A stretch of 64,000 nt of DNA from Ramazzottius varieornatus. Lineage: Eukaryota > Tardigrada > Eutardigrada > Parachela > Ramazzottiidae. Below the pieces are notes generated by a model. That model searched no databases. It saw only the letters and a list, made by a program, of their open reading frames with translations, and was not told the DNA's origin. A program made the translations under genes and the position numbers. Location of the stretch: contig BDGG01000001.1 of NCBI GenBank assembly GCA_001949185.1, forward strand, positions 1,796,478 through 1,860,477, written 5' to 3'. Positions 1 through 11,627 of the stretch are shown here, one piece after another (within the stretch, counting starts at the first letter, position 1; every line of letters starts with the position of its first letter).

Positions 1-150
1 TGTCGAGCAGTCAGTTAATTGAGCTTTTTGTTGTGGTTTTTAGCGCCAATCTTTGAAGTTTTCTGGGATTCTTCTTCCCAGCTTTCCTGCGTCTCTGCAG
101 ATCGTTCTGAATCGATCGACTTTTCTGTTTGCAGGTACAGGAGACACGAG

Positions 151-1065
151 ATGGCAGGCAGAAGCCCCAGGAAGTCGGCCCTGGCCACCCAGCGCTACAT
201 GGATCTGCTGTCCGGACACTACGATCCCAAGGACGAACAAGCCATCTCCACGCAGATGCAGCAATACGTCCAAACCCTCAGCTTCAAAGCTGAATCTCTC
301 CAGTACCTGAAACCTACCGTCGAGCTCAAGAACGTTGTCTGCTTCGCACTGGCCTTATCTTCTTTAGGTTACCGTCTTCCCACCGAAGAAGGCGCGAGAC
401 GGGCAGGAGTGTCCGTCAAAGTTTACCAGTCGTACAGGGCGACTGCAGAAACTATCCTCAAGATTAGCAAGGAGATCAACGTCCGCGATGTAGGTATCCG
501 ACTGGGGATTGAGAAGGCTATTCCAATTGCCGAGAAGCTGCTGACGGCGTTCAAGCAGGAATACGCAGTGACATATGAAGGCGTCCCTGACGATCAGTTT
601 GTGGCTGCTGCGCTGAGCATCGCGTGTAACAAGTTAAAGATCAAACAAGCCAAGAAAGAACTGGCGCAGATATCCAAGCTGAAAGGACCGGGGTTCGTAG
701 CGTTGTGTGACCAAATGCAGCTGAAGTTTCAGCGGGACTGGATTGAGAAGGAGACGACGGGGGCAACGAAGAAACGACGGAAGAGTGAGGAGGAAAATAT
801 ATACGAGAAGGCAAAGGAAGCGGGTGCTGAGCAGAATGGTGTCTTGAAAAAGAAAGACAAGGATCAGTGTCTGGAAGAGGATTATGAGAATTTTAGGAAG
901 CGGATTATGGAGGAAGCGTTCAAGAAACTGAAAGAAATGGATGTCAAGAAGTACGAAGAGTACAAACGCCTGTATGCTGATCCCGACGAGACTGGTGCGA
1001 CTTCGTCCGAGCCCGCAGAAAATACTGTACCTGTACCTTTTAAGAAGAGAAGGAGAATTTGTTGA
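151..1065 (+). CDS. ORC6: Origin recognition complex subunit 6
   Basis: Single open exon of 304 aa. I chose the ATG at 151 (MAGRSPRKSALATQRYMDLL) because the frame upstream contains a splice-acceptor-like tract (tctgtttgcag at 124-134) and no other good start. The N-terminal half (about residues 5-190) matches the two cyclin-box-like folds of ORC6 that bind origin DNA, with the family-typical stretch LKNVVCFALALSSLGYRLP. The second box includes PDDQFVAAALSIACNKLKIK. The C-terminal third is lysine-rich and charged, ending KKRRRIC. ORC6 is the smallest subunit of the complex that licenses replication origins in the nucleus. The protein is longer than the roughly 250 aa usual in animals because of the basic tail. 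Identification rests on remembered family sequence, not a search. Confidence 0.88.
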   Translation: MAGRSPRKSALATQRYMDLLSGHYDPKDEQAISTQMQQYVQTLSFKAESLQYLKPTVELKNVVCFALALSSLGYRLPTEEGARRAGVSVKVYQSYRATAETILKISKEINVRDVGIRLGIEKAIPIAEKLLTAFKQEYAVTYEGVPDDQFVAAALSIACNKLKIKQAKKELAQISKLKGPGFVALCDQMQLKFQRDWIEKETTGATKKRRKSEEENIYEKAKEAGAEQNGVLKKKDKDQCLEEDYENFRKRIMEEAFKKLKEMDVKKYEEYKRLYADPDETGATSSEPAENTVPVPFKKRRRIC

Positions 1066-1497
1066 GGAAAAACTAAGCCGTGCGAGCTTTTTTGTCTATT
1101 AATCATATGTTTTCGTTCGAAGCGAAATTCGTTTTGTATTTGCTCAAGGAGACTACTCTTCGGTTTTCTTGGTTTAAGGTTTTCCGAACTGTCGTTCGAT
1201 CCTCCATACAGCGTCAGTTTTATAGTTCCAAATTCCAATTCTTATAACATCGCGCTTCGGTAGTTTTTCTTTTCACATAGCGATGAATTCCAAATTTCAA
1301 CCTCGTGAAAGTATTCAGCAATAAATGTAAGACGAGTGTACGTTCACTGCGGAATAAGAGTTTAAGAAATCTTTTCAGGTTCAATAAGGGGTAAAAAATC
1401 AGCACAGGAAACAACAAAGATGCGAGAGGAAAATCCCAGAATGTCCCAATGCAACTTTAAGATTGATCGCAATTATCGTGCCGGAAATGAAGCGGCT

Positions 1498-3013
1498 CTA
1501 CAGTTCGACGATGGTTGGTGCATCTTCCCCAGCTTCGGACGAGAAATCCCACTTGAACGACTTCTGCAGATGCCTCCTGAACTGATCAGCCTTCTTTCTC
1601 AGTCCCCCGTCCACATTGTCCATCGTGGCGATGGTCGAGAAGAACCTTTCTAGCGTAGTCGTAAGAAAATTCTCCCGAGAGACGATATCCACGAAGAAGT
1701 CTCGTGGTACTTCCCGCAACTGATAGTACAACACCCCTATGAAATTCAGAAACAACTGCGGCCGTTTCTTCACCGACTCCTCACAACCCGACATCAGTGC
1801 GATCAATCGCTTCCACTGCTCGAATGCGTCGTATACTTGACCAACAAGGAAGCACACGAACGCGAACTGAATTTCTCCCAGTAGCTCATTCTCCACTCCG
1901 TCAAACTCATTCTCAACAACATGCTCCAGAACCAGACTTTTATCCATGTGTAGCTTCGTGATGTCAGCGGGAGAGGAAGCTTGAAGAAAAGATCGAGAAG
2001 ATACGTCGCAGAAACGGATACGAGTCGACTCGATGATTTTCATATCAGGCAGTTCTTTGCTCACCGTTGGTATTTCTTCGCCGACGGCTCCTTCATCCGA
2101 AGCTCTTCGCTTCCTTGAGAAGACGTGAGGAATGGACTGCAGTTGTTGGACCGAGAATATGAGGTGGCTAGGGCCGGTAGGATTAAGGCGAGCAAGAGTC
2201 TTCTCAGTAATCCAGTTGGACAAGGACACCCATTTCTTGTAGCCGTCGTATGGATAAGCGCCGAGATACTCATCCAGGTTCTTCACGTTTAACCTTAGCC
2301 TATCCACTTCTTCTTCTGGAACGGGAACTTCATGGACACCTTCACGGAGAGTATGCCATCGTTTTACGACGACTTCTCTATGTCGGAAGTTTCGGAAGAA
2401 GCCAGAGCGCGGACTGGTAACGTTGTCTTGGCTGACAGCACTGCAAGCAAGTCACGCATGACGTCATGGGTACCCAAGTATCAAACCGAGCTACAGCGCA
2501 TTACAGTTTACGACAAAATAAACCGTTAAAAATGGGTGTTGGATGGAACCAGATGAATAAAGCCAATAATATTTGCGCATACAGCAAAATGTAATTCTCA
2601 TTGGCCGAATCGTAAATGATCTCCAGCTGCAGTATTACGCCCATTTTTAACGGTTAATTTTGTTGTACACTGTACATCTAATAATAACTGACGTCACAAC
2701 TGAGTGGCACTAATACAGCAATGACGAGAGCTTCTTACCTGTAATGGACGAAATGGACGCCTGGAGGTATCATCTTGACTCCTTTGAATTTCTCCCCTAC
2801 GTTCCATGAATTACAATCGATCCCAAACTCCGTGCGCTGAGGAACATCCAGAAAGAACAGGAACGCACCTTCTTCGAACAGGCATCGCGCGATATCGGGA
2901 TCCAGGGAAGATGAACTGCTCTCCCCAGTCGCCCTCAGGTCTCTACTCTCCTGTGTAGAGACGCTACGGGCGGCAGATTGTCTCCTGGTCCCATAAAACT
3001 GGATCGAGTCCAT
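1498..3013 (-). CDS. AAR2: AAR2 splicing factor homologue
   Basis: Two exons on the minus strand, 3013..2739 and 2440..1498, join in phase to give 405 aa (human about 384). The first exon carries the N-terminal half with [20 protein letters not shown] and PPGVHFVHY, diagnostic of AAR2. The donor is CAG|gtaag and the acceptor is cttgcag. Exon 2 continues with a GFF motif, the RWHTLRE segment and the helical C-terminal domain ([40 protein letters not shown]). AAR2 is a U5 snRNP assembly factor that occupies Prp8 in the cytoplasm before Brr2 replaces it. The N-terminus has a Ser-rich extension of about 37 residues before the conserved part. A TA-flanked MITE sits inside the single intron. Confidence 0.93.
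2504..2672. mobile_element. Tc1/mariner-type MITE in the AAR2 intron
   Basis: Terminal inverted repeats of about 33 bases: the left end starts CAGTTTACGACAAAATAAAC and the reverse complement of the right end starts CAGTGTACAACAAAATTAAC. Both are flanked by TA (2502-2503 and 2673-2674), the expected target duplication. No coding capacity in 169 bases. Confidence 0.82.
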
Positions 3014-3093
3014 AGTGCCGCAACCTTGTTCCGAATCAAATTTCCAAACACTGGGTTGGGAAATGGGATGCGCGAATTCGAAGAATAATTATA

Positions 3094-3269
3094 CAGATTG
3101 CGAGCGAAAGCGCACTGGCACAATTCGATAAGCAGAAGCACATCGTGATGTCATATGTAAACATTGTGCGACTTTTTAACACGGAGGCTACCAGACGAAC
3201 TTGTTCCTAAGATGTCACGATTTTCCTGTGCGCATTGAAATGTGCTAGTGCGCTTTCGCTCGCAATCTC
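3094..3269. mobile_element. TA-flanked palindromic MITE
   Basis: Inverted repeats of about 28 bases, each with core AGATTGCGAGCGAAAGCGCA (one mismatch further in), enclose about 120 bases. TA dinucleotides lie at 3092-3093 and 3270-3271. It sits just upstream of the AAR2 start and could contribute promoter sequence. Confidence 0.72.
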
Positions 3270-3593
3270 TATATTGTTTTATTAGGAATTTGGAATCTGG
3301 AATGAAAAACTCCACCCACGTCAAAATCTTATTGGTCGCGCATTCCCGCCGATATTATGGAAAAAATTATCGGATGCAACTGGGATCAACCAAGCAGCAA
3401 TGAACAAATCAAGCTCTGAAACGCAAGCGTAAGGGCGGCTTCCCCTCGAAACCGTAATCCAGCGATGTCGTCAAGGGATGAGAACTTTCCTGCTCAAAAG
3501 TCAGAATTATTCGTGATGTTTTATCAAAAGTGAATTGCAGAATTGTCGAGATCTTTGACAGTCCAGGAACAGGATCTGCACTTTAGATGGCAA

Positions 3594-3998
3594 GTTCGTC
3601 TATTATGGACCCTATGGACCCTACAAAGTGACATGTCCGGACGGTAGTACGGTCACTCCCTACATGAAAGGTTGCATTAAAAGACACTTTAGTTTCTGGA
3701 CCAATTATCACCTGGTCGAAATGATTTTACTGGTGTCCGCTACTGTCGGCAGCAGCGCAGCATCTTCAACCAGAAAGATGGTCAACGAAGAAAGGAAGTG
3801 GCGGAACGTCCCTGGGCTTTTTATGCGGGTAGCCAGGGAGGGCAAGGAGCTGTGTCAAAAAGAGGTATTATCGTCTCTCGTACGAGATGGGAAGACAACC
3901 CAAACGTGAAATTCGTTCGACAGGGCTGCCATGACCACCGCCAGCACCTCGTTTTCTTCGACGCGGACAGCAGCCTGTGTGACCACCCGGACTGCTGA
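3594..3998 (+). other. Unresolved exons of a possible secreted Cys-containing protein
   Basis: Two open stretches flanked by acceptor-like signals. One begins after tgcactttag near 3592 and encodes DGKFVYYGPYGPYKVTCPDG. The other begins after gacactttag near 3692, in another frame, and ends GCHDHRQHLVFFDADSSLCD followed by HPDC and a stop at 3998. Residue composition is protein-like (Tyr/Gly repeat, several Cys). I could not find a start exon or a junction that joins the two in phase, and I do not recognise a family. The rest of 3270-5059 (polyT/A-rich, with short ORFs) shows nothing further that I can support. Confidence 0.22.
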
Positions 3999-5059
3999 GC
4001 GGTTCCTCGTCACAGTAGAATACGCCGTTTTTTTCCTTCAACCGTCGTGCCGAAAATGTTCTGAAGTATAAAAGGTCTTTCAGTATGAAATTACCGTTTA
4101 CCAAAGACTTATTTCGAGAAATTCTATCTCTCGTCAGAAGCATTTTAACGATAAACAGTCGAGTTTTTGTCGCATATCCTTGTATGACTTATAATTTCAG
4201 GGACCAAAGAGTGAGGGTCGCAGCCCGTTCAAACTATTTTTGTTTGATGGGCACGTATGCAAAGTTTTAATAGAAAATATAGTGCATTGCCTTTGACTAC
4301 TTCAAAAACGAGAGAACGGGGGAAAAGAAAACTTTTCTGCTGCAGTCACGAAATTGTCTGTTACAGGACGACCCGCGGAGACAAAATTAACATCAGAGAA
4401 ACTATTTTTGTCCGATCGCAGAAACCTTTTCGGTGAGAATGGCGTTGCCGAAAATTTTTCAAAAGATTGCTTTCAGCATTCAACTAAATATAAGTGCACA
4501 CCACAATTGGTCCAAATATTGACCCCGAATTTCGAGCCGTATATCAAACTTCCTGCAATTTCTTTATTACTCGTACAAGTCCGATTTCTACCAAACTTGC
4601 GCAGAACAATTATAAGTACGAGTAGGTAAACATAGAGATAAAGTTATTCTGTTTGTGGTCCTCTCTTGTTCAGTACTTCAGTAGTGCGGAGAGCATGCTG
4701 GGTTCTGTGGTGAGAAGTGAGAACTCTCAGTTTTATTCCTCAGTTTATGCTAGACTTCCGACACATGGCCAGTTGTCCAGACCGGTAATTGGGCCATGCG
4801 CGGGCCATTTTAGCGTTTCTGGACCGTTCGGATAGTTGATACGTTTAACTCTTTCAGAACAAGTGGAATATTCCGTGCGTCAGATCCAAGGCAGGTCGAG
4901 AAAGTGGGCAGTTAAGGTTACCAGGCCAAAGAAGGAACCATCATAAATGAGAGAACGTTTTCCACACGTCAGTAATTGAAACTGTGACTTGTAAAGGCAG
5001 GACCTGATGAGAAATGAAAGAGTTTCGCCTCTACACTGAAGGACGATGGAACATGGTTA

Positions 5060-8000
5060 TCACAGTAGGATGGCATCTGTCAGAGGCACGCGGTTGCTGA
5101 CAGACAGTCTCCCCAGCTCCGTTCCGTTCATGTCTTCAGCGTCGGAGGCTGATGCGCTGTCGTCGCCACCAGCACTTCCTGGTCCACTGCATCGCTCCGA
5201 AGTGCCGAAGCAACTCAGCTTGGAGTTTCGGCGTGTGTTCGAAGGGACGAAAAAGTTCTTCAGGACTTGCATGGAGCTGCTCTTTTTCACTCGACTGAGG
5301 ACAGGACTGACTGGCCGGAAAAATACGCCGTCACAAAGGGAGGACTGCTTGAAGGTTTTCTCAGCTTCACAGAGACGCTTCTCGTAACGTTCGGCCAAAC
5401 CGCGACAGGCTCCAACGACCTTCGAGGATAGCTTTATAGGAGGAACTTCCATACCTAGACCAATTCCAGCAAAAAGCCTAGAAAGACAAAACAGAGGCGT
5501 CAAACTGTGCCAACTGACCAGCTTCCGGTCGGCTGTTCTTCCGCATGATAAGCAGTTTCAAGACTTATTCGCCGATGAAGCCTTGGATTACTATGCACTG
5601 TATAATACGCTACTGCAGCGATAGTTTGCGTTCTAAATTGGAAAGAGAGATGAGCTTGACTTACGGTGCGGACAGAAGGAACTTAACGGTAGGCATGCCT
5701 TTCTCGAAGCATGCTTGTGTAGTAATCAACAGGTTGAGGACGGGCTGGATCTCGGGTGGACATTCCGGCGGGATACTCTCAATACAGGGCGCATCAAGGC
5801 CTTCGCCGAATGTCATCTCGTACAGGATACGTCCGAAGCAGTAAACGTCTATGGACGGAAACATCTGCAAGAAACCATGTCAATCTAGAATTTCAGTGCG
5901 TAGCACAACACCACAGTTCGTATCGGAGCTCGGTACACAAATCCAGCCAGATTGTTTCCCGAAGTGGCGCATGCTTCTGGTGTTCTTGCCTGTAAGCGTG
6001 CGCCACTTGCAGAAAACGATCTAGAGGAGTTAGTTTGCCCAGCTCGCATGTATCTTGCACAATTATTTGGCCTTTGAAGCGACAGGCTGAAAAGCCGCTG
6101 ACCAGACAGCGCATATCCTAACGGAGCACTTACGCAAATTTTAGGGAGTTGTATTAGGTAAGGGCGGTAGTAACCGGGAAGCCCGATGACGGTATTATGG
6201 ATATCGGTTAAGCGGCAGACGTTATTTTCCAGTACAACGTTCCGTGCATGTAGATGCCCTGAAACAAACCGATGTGTAATATAACAAAAGCCAGCTTGGA
6301 AAACTCTGTGCCTAGCTACAACTGATATGCCTGATTTCAATCACGTGGCCGCCGAAAGGGATGCATTTTGTGCACTGTAGCTATTACAGTTTATGAATTT
6401 TCGTGTAGACCTAACCGAACCGTACCATAAGGTATCCCACAATCGTGGATAGCCTTCAAAGCTTCCAGTATTTGTCGGCCATACAGGCGGACTTCTTCCA
6501 GGGAAAAGGGCCTTCGCTCATGGCAGCGCGTGTACTTCTTGTGGAAGAGGCGAAATGGTTTAGCCTTGTATATGCGGTCCTTCAGCGACCCGGAAGTGCA
6601 GATGGGATGCATGATTAGGCAGCCGGCCTCGTGGAAGGTTTCGTATATGATGGGGTAAATGAACGGATGCTAAAAATAGATTGGTTATAAGTTGAATGTG
6701 TCGCAGCATAACACCGATACTGTTGAGGGACCAACCTGCAAGCGTGTCAGCTGCTTCAGCGCTTCCTGCCGTTCCTTCACTTCGCAATGCGAGTATTTCC
6801 GTCCCAAAAACGTCTAACAAAACACGCGGGAGATTACATAACACAGATTAGTCATAAAACGGTATAAATGTCTGCACGAAAAAATTTCCCCGCGCATGGG
6901 AAGAAAGACAAGAGCGTCAGTTACAAAATACAAATATGAGACGGCACGAACAAACTCAACTAAGTGTTTTTCTAAGTGACGCACCTTTTCAGTGCTGTCG
7001 GCTAGAAGCTTGCGCCACTTGGGAAAAAAATCTTGGTGAGTCTGTTTGCCAAGCTTCACAGTAAACTTACCCAGCTCATCATCAAACGATGGTCCGGATT
7101 AGCTATCTCGTGGATGACGGCGTAATGTTTAGCGAAGCGCCAGCCGACACCGGGTAGAGGCTCTTCCACTTCCCAGATGCCTTCACTTCCCAGCACCATA
7201 GTTGCATGCTGCATGGCTAAGCCTGAAAGATAACAACTTATCCAACACAGCGTGGGAGATCGGCACATTCACTCGACCGGAAGTGAAGTGGATGTTCGCT
7301 AAAAGTTCGCCCGAACAACCTAGATTCAACCGCTTCAAAGAACAACATGCATTACAGTATTTTCATATGAACCAGCACACTCAAGGGCAAATACGTTGTG
7401 GCATATTCCAAGGTCAGGGTCGACCATGTCCTTGACAAAACTGTAAGGATCTGAAGTCGAATTCTTCCCCTAGATGTCACCGAGAAAAATGTCACTTACG
7501 GTGCCAGTCGGTCAAGTGGAGATTCGGAAAGAAGAGATATCGGAAGGAGGGATTGGTCGACGCCATTAAGCTCGTACAGAGTGAGTGAAGAAAATCCTGT
7601 AAAAAGAACGCATGAAGTATGAAGATTTACGGAAAACCGCTGCGGATGATTACAGTTGGCCTACTCTCTGTCAGCATCATACCTGCCAGAACTTTCGCTG
7701 GAGCGACCAAGAGGTAGAAGTCGGTAGCAGCGAAGATATTCCGTCCAATTCCGAGTTAACCGAGGCACCGGACTCGGAAGTATTCTCGCTGTTGATACTC
7801 GGGACAGGCGACGGTGTAGCTGCTCGGTCCCTCGTTGCTTCACCCTCAATCACCGAACTCAAGCCCAAAATGTTCCTGTTGCCCATCACACTGCTCTTGC
7901 GGAACTTGATGGCTTGGTTCATGGGAGAATAGCCCACCGTCTTGAGATCGGACACCAGTCGATGCAGGGCTTCCGTGCTGACTTGTACTTCAAAGTCCGC

Positions 8001-8213
8001 ATACTCTGCTTCAGCAAACGGACCACTTCGGACCCGGACGGTGTAGATGAAGTTCTTCTTCACCTTTTCCTCGCTGACAATGTCCAGTTTAAGTGGCAAG
8101 ATATCGTCGAAACGATAGGCGCGGAAGATCTCATCGGTGGCTGCATCCCGAGCTTTCCTACTCTCGTTGCTGACTTCCCGAACAGGGGTAGATTCTCCGG
8201 AGGACGACGCCAT
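5060..8213 (-). CDS. PXK: PX-domain pseudokinase PXK (MONaKA)
   Basis: Eight exons (8213..7683, 7596..7500, 7222..7071, 6813..6736, 6669..6426, 6258..6134, 5864..5665, 5477..5060), every junction in phase, give 614 aa (human 578). Residues about 30-210 form a divergent PX domain (AEYADFEV where the usual Arg-Tyr-Ser-Asp-Phe lies). The kinase-like domain follows, with GSLKDRIYKAKP, YGRQILEALKAIHDCGIPYG, HLHARNVVLENNVCRL and DVYCFGRILYEMTFGEG. The catalytic His-Arg-Asp is HLH and Asp-Phe-Gly is Asp-Ile-His, so it should be catalytically dead, as vertebrate PXK is thought to be. The family acts at endosomes, binding phosphoinositides and modulating receptor trafficking. The tail is basic, then Ser/Gly-rich. 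Introns 3 and 6 carry the palindromic repeat. Confidence 0.93.
5961..6010. repeat. Palindromic repeat copy, PXK intron 6
   Basis: gaagtggcgcatgc pairs with gcgtgcgccacttgc across a 20-base loop. This copy also keeps outer arms on both sides (ccagattgttt on the left, aaacgatct on the right), showing the full element is a longer palindrome. Confidence 0.8.
6972..7023. repeat. Palindromic repeat copy, PXK intron 3
   Basis: taagtgacgcacc ... gcgccacttggg with the right outer arm retained (aaatcttggtgagtctgtttgcc). Confidence 0.72.
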
Positions 8214-8796
8214 CGTTATGACCCCCTAGTGGAAAGCAGACGTAACGTCAGCATAGTTTTACTCCCCCAGTCAAGGCGGAGGAGGTTTATAAGGCATCAG
8301 GATTCAGGAAGCTGTAAATGATCTGTAGATATAACGTTACGATGAGTAAGTAAGAAGGTTAGGAAGCTGGTGAAGAAAGAGGCCTCGTATGCTCACTGTT
8401 AGTTATTTAGCGACGGTCCGTGCTTGGTTGACAAGGGATGCTGAAGATAACAGGGGCAGTTTCAACATGGCTGCAAGTTTGATGGCCCATAATCCCCGTG
8501 ATGGATGGATGAATGACTTCAAGCCATGAGTCAACAAGATGAAGGTGCGATCGACTCCATCACCCTCGTCAGAGTGATAGCCCTCGTACACGTGTCAGCC
8601 TGTGTCAGCAATGTTCCACTGCTCTGTTGACCTCTCCTGCGCGTGGGCAGGTAATCCCGATTCTCTGTGACGCGGTACAGGTACTAGAGACTAATTAACA
8701 AACCATAACAAATAAAAATTTCGAGACGCTTCTCTGGACTGAAGTTCTTTGCACTGCAGTCTTCAGAACTTCTTGACGTCATTACGTATTTGAGAG

Positions 8797-8965
8797 ATTG
8801 CGGAAACCCGTCAGGAACGAGGCGTCAGGATCAGGATCAGGAAGCTCATTCAAAAAAGCGACAACATTGGCAAGTGATTCATTGATTCTGTGACAATGTT
8901 GTCGTATTTTTGATGAACTTCCTGATTCTGATCCCGACGCCTCGTCCCTGACAGGTTTCTGCAAT
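8797..8965. repeat. Long imperfect hairpin
   Basis: Arms of about 78 bases: the left starts ATTGCGGAAACCCGTCAGG, and the reverse complement of the right starts ATTGCAGAAACCTGTCAGG. They are about 90 percent identical with a loop of about 10 bases. It is probably a foldback-type MITE. No clear target duplication. The rest of 8214-9832 holds only short overlapping ORFs that I cannot assign. Confidence 0.75.
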
Positions 8966-9832
8966 ACAGTGACTGCGGGGCTCTCCCCGGGCGATCAAGG
9001 GTGAAATCATGATCAGGGTCTCGGTTTACAAACAAGCAGGGACGAGGCCCTGGTTGGTTGAAACGAAGCCTGACGACTTTTCCCCGACCCCGATGAGGCT
9101 GGACTGATCAGTGTTTGAGGCCTGAAGGCTGATCGCACTTGACGATACCGGGGGTAAGGGGCTTTGATCATTTTCAGCCCCGCGTGATGGCGTCCAGCGT
9201 TCTTGACTTCTGTTCCCGATTACTCCATCACCTGACTCACCTGTGCCGGAAACGTTTTGTCCTCGCTCCAGACAACTTACCAGTGTCATCTCTTGTGCTG
9301 GTCGAAGGAAGGAAGAAGACAGGTCATCCTGGGCAGTCGAACTCGAACGCGACTGTTCACGACGACGGAAGCATCACAACTGTGGATTACACACTCGGCG
9401 CTGCGAACCAACACTCAGTGTTCCTGACTTTCGTCTACTAAGGTTACCCTTGTGCATCTGCGAAACTTCCGAGACTCACTTCCTTTGGTCAGTGAGCACG
9501 GACAACGGCCTAACGCAGAAATACGAGAAGAAACACAGCGCCAAGCAGAAAAGGGACCATAGCTTACCGTGCAAGTGGTTACTCGTTAGCCTTTAAGGGT
9601 GTACTGACGAGGATACCGTTCCGTGTTACAGTTTACATGGCACATGTACTAGGTTTTCTTCCACTTTGTGCTTTCGTTCTGCTGAACGGATATGAGAAGT
9701 CCAGGTGCAGATCTCGCGAGTTGACAGAGGCTGCAAGAATTTAACCCAGCCGCAAACGTCGGCAAGACAAAGCTAGCAAACGACAAAAAACACTTTGCGA
9801 TCCAACGCACCCTGATTCGTTATCTATCTGTT

Positions 9833-10585
9833 ATGGCGGATCCATCCACTCCATTGAACGAAGAGCTGGTACAGAAGCCTTCATCCATGCTTTTACCTTC
9901 CTCCGGAACATACGACGAGCTTCTGAAAAGATACAACACCGCGCTGGCAGAGTGCAAGGCGAGGTACAACTTCCCGTCATTGCGGATATGGCCGACTCAC
10001 AACCAGCCCACGGAACAGCAGCTTCGACAGCTTCGACACAAAGCTGAACAGATCAGCCGCCTGGAGAGCCTCGTAAAATCCCTGCAGGAGGGCACCGTCA
10101 AAGCTCCGCAGGTAAGCCAGGATTCCATCTTGGGGAGACTGTCCTTGCTGGAGAACGTCCCCCAACGGCTACCTGTCCCGCCATATGAGACTCCTGCCAC
10201 CACGAGTAGTGTCCCTGGTATGATCCAGGCTACCGTCACCGCAACGCCTGTCGTTTCCCCAGACAAGCCTGTCATAGTTCCAACTTTTGCTGCCGTCACA
10301 GCGCGAAGATCCCAACCATCCACGATTCCTACTGTCTTGCGACAAGCAAACCCCGTTGTTATAAGAGGTACAAAGCTGGCTGATGAAGACAGTACAACAG
10401 ATTGTCGAGGCAAATATATTCCCTTCCTTCCTTCCTGAAGGTATCAGGGAAGCCTGTTTGTAGGCGTGACCTCGACCCTGCGAGCGACCCTGATAGGCTC
10501 TGTTCCAAGTAGTTCCGCAATCTCTCTAATTTTCTTAGCTATTTTTCCAACTGCAGGATTGCCGCAAGACATCGCGCTGACGTAA
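9833..10585 (+). CDS. Unrecognised 187-aa protein with coiled coil
   Basis: Proposed exons 9833..10367 and 10557..10585. The first starts at a clean ATG (MADPSTPLNEELVQKP). The donor is ATAAGAG|gtacaa and the acceptor follows a strong pyrimidine tract (tagctatttttccaactgcag), giving the end GLPQDIALT. Without splicing the frame would run to 10438. Residues about 28-90 are helical and heptad-like (YDELLKRYNTALAECKARY, QLRQLRHKAEQISRLESLVK). The remainder is Pro/Thr/Val-rich and probably disordered. I recognise no family; a small scaffold or complex subunit is possible. It lies tail-to-tail with PRPF31. Confidence 0.5.
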
Positions 10586-10876
10586 CGTTGTCTCACCAGC
10601 CTTGTCCTACAACTGCCTGCCACTAGACTTACACTGTAGAATGAGACGTCTGGCAAGCCCTCACGTGTTGGTTTATGGTAGATTGGCCTGCTTATCAGAT
10701 TTGCATCTTTTGCAATCTCGCAGTTATCACACTGTTTACTCTCTCGAGTCTCGCCGACGCCGAGTTCCTTTTTATTATAACGGAATTCCCTTTGTTTTAG
10801 CTCATTGATTGTGCTTGCGTTGAAGTACGAACAACCCACGTCTCTCCAAGAAAATGTGTTTAAGAGGTCTGCGATG

Positions 10877-11319
10877 TAATGATGAGCATTACACGCAGAT
10901 GGTCCGTGTAATGTAAAGTGTAATGTAAAATAGTGTAATTGTAAAAGTGTAGTTACATTTTACACTAGTTTACATTTTACAGACCGAGCGGTTTATAACG
11001 CCTAAAAGTGACAAGGAGCGACGAAAACGACGAACCAGCTATGTCTATGTTTGCATAGAATATAGATCTTAGTAATTGTCTTCCAGACAAAGATAAAAAT
11101 ACGGTTGCAAAATGACCTTACTCAGGAAGTTTCTGAAATTTTTCCGCGTAAGTCAGCCGAATTTCTGGCGGCAAAATACTCAGAAATACCGCAGATTCTG
11201 GCAGGTAAAAACTTGTAATTAAATTTTACATTTACGTTACAACTTCCCCGTGGTCGTAATGTCGTGTAAAAGTGTAATTGTATTGTAAAATGTAATGTAA
11301 AATGTAATGCTTATCATTA
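10877..11319. mobile_element. hAT-like MITE with 8-base target duplication
   Basis: Terminal inverted repeats TAATGATGAGCATTACA (left) and TAATGATAAGCATTACA (reverse complement of right) are flanked by the direct repeat CTGCGATG at 10869-10876 and 11320-11327. The interior is AT-rich, with repeated TGTAATGTAAAA-type words near both ends and no long ORF. An 8-base duplication is typical of hAT-class insertions; superfamily assignment is inference. Confidence 0.83.
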
Positions 11320-11627
11320 CTGCGATGTCTGTGGTTAACTGTACGATGTGACAGGTCCTCTTGATACCTACACGAAAATCTGGATTTCGCACTGTATAAC
11401 TTTTCCTTTCTCACAAGTTTTCTAAGTATGATGGATTCTGTATTTCCCGACCCGTTATGGACTTCTGTGTACAAAGCGCTGTCGACTCGTATTGTGCCAG
11501 TGTTTTTCAAAGAGAAGAATATCGTCAAAGAGAACTGTAACTATTCTACAAGTAACTGTTCCCAAAAGGAGTAATTGTTGGAATCGTTTGGTACGCATGG
11601 GTGGTTCGGATACCAGAACCAAAGCTC

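Noticed and set aside
9139-9441. Plus-strand ORF ending with a protein-like stretch (NSNATVHDDGSITTVDYTLG)
   Set aside because: No start exon, no splice partners and no family recognised; overlapping ORFs in other frames are equally long.
10444-10839. Minus-strand 131-codon ORF with a helical segment (GKIAKKIREIAELLGTEPIR)
   Set aside because: It overlaps the likely terminal exon and acceptor of the plus-strand coiled-coil gene, and starts from poor context.
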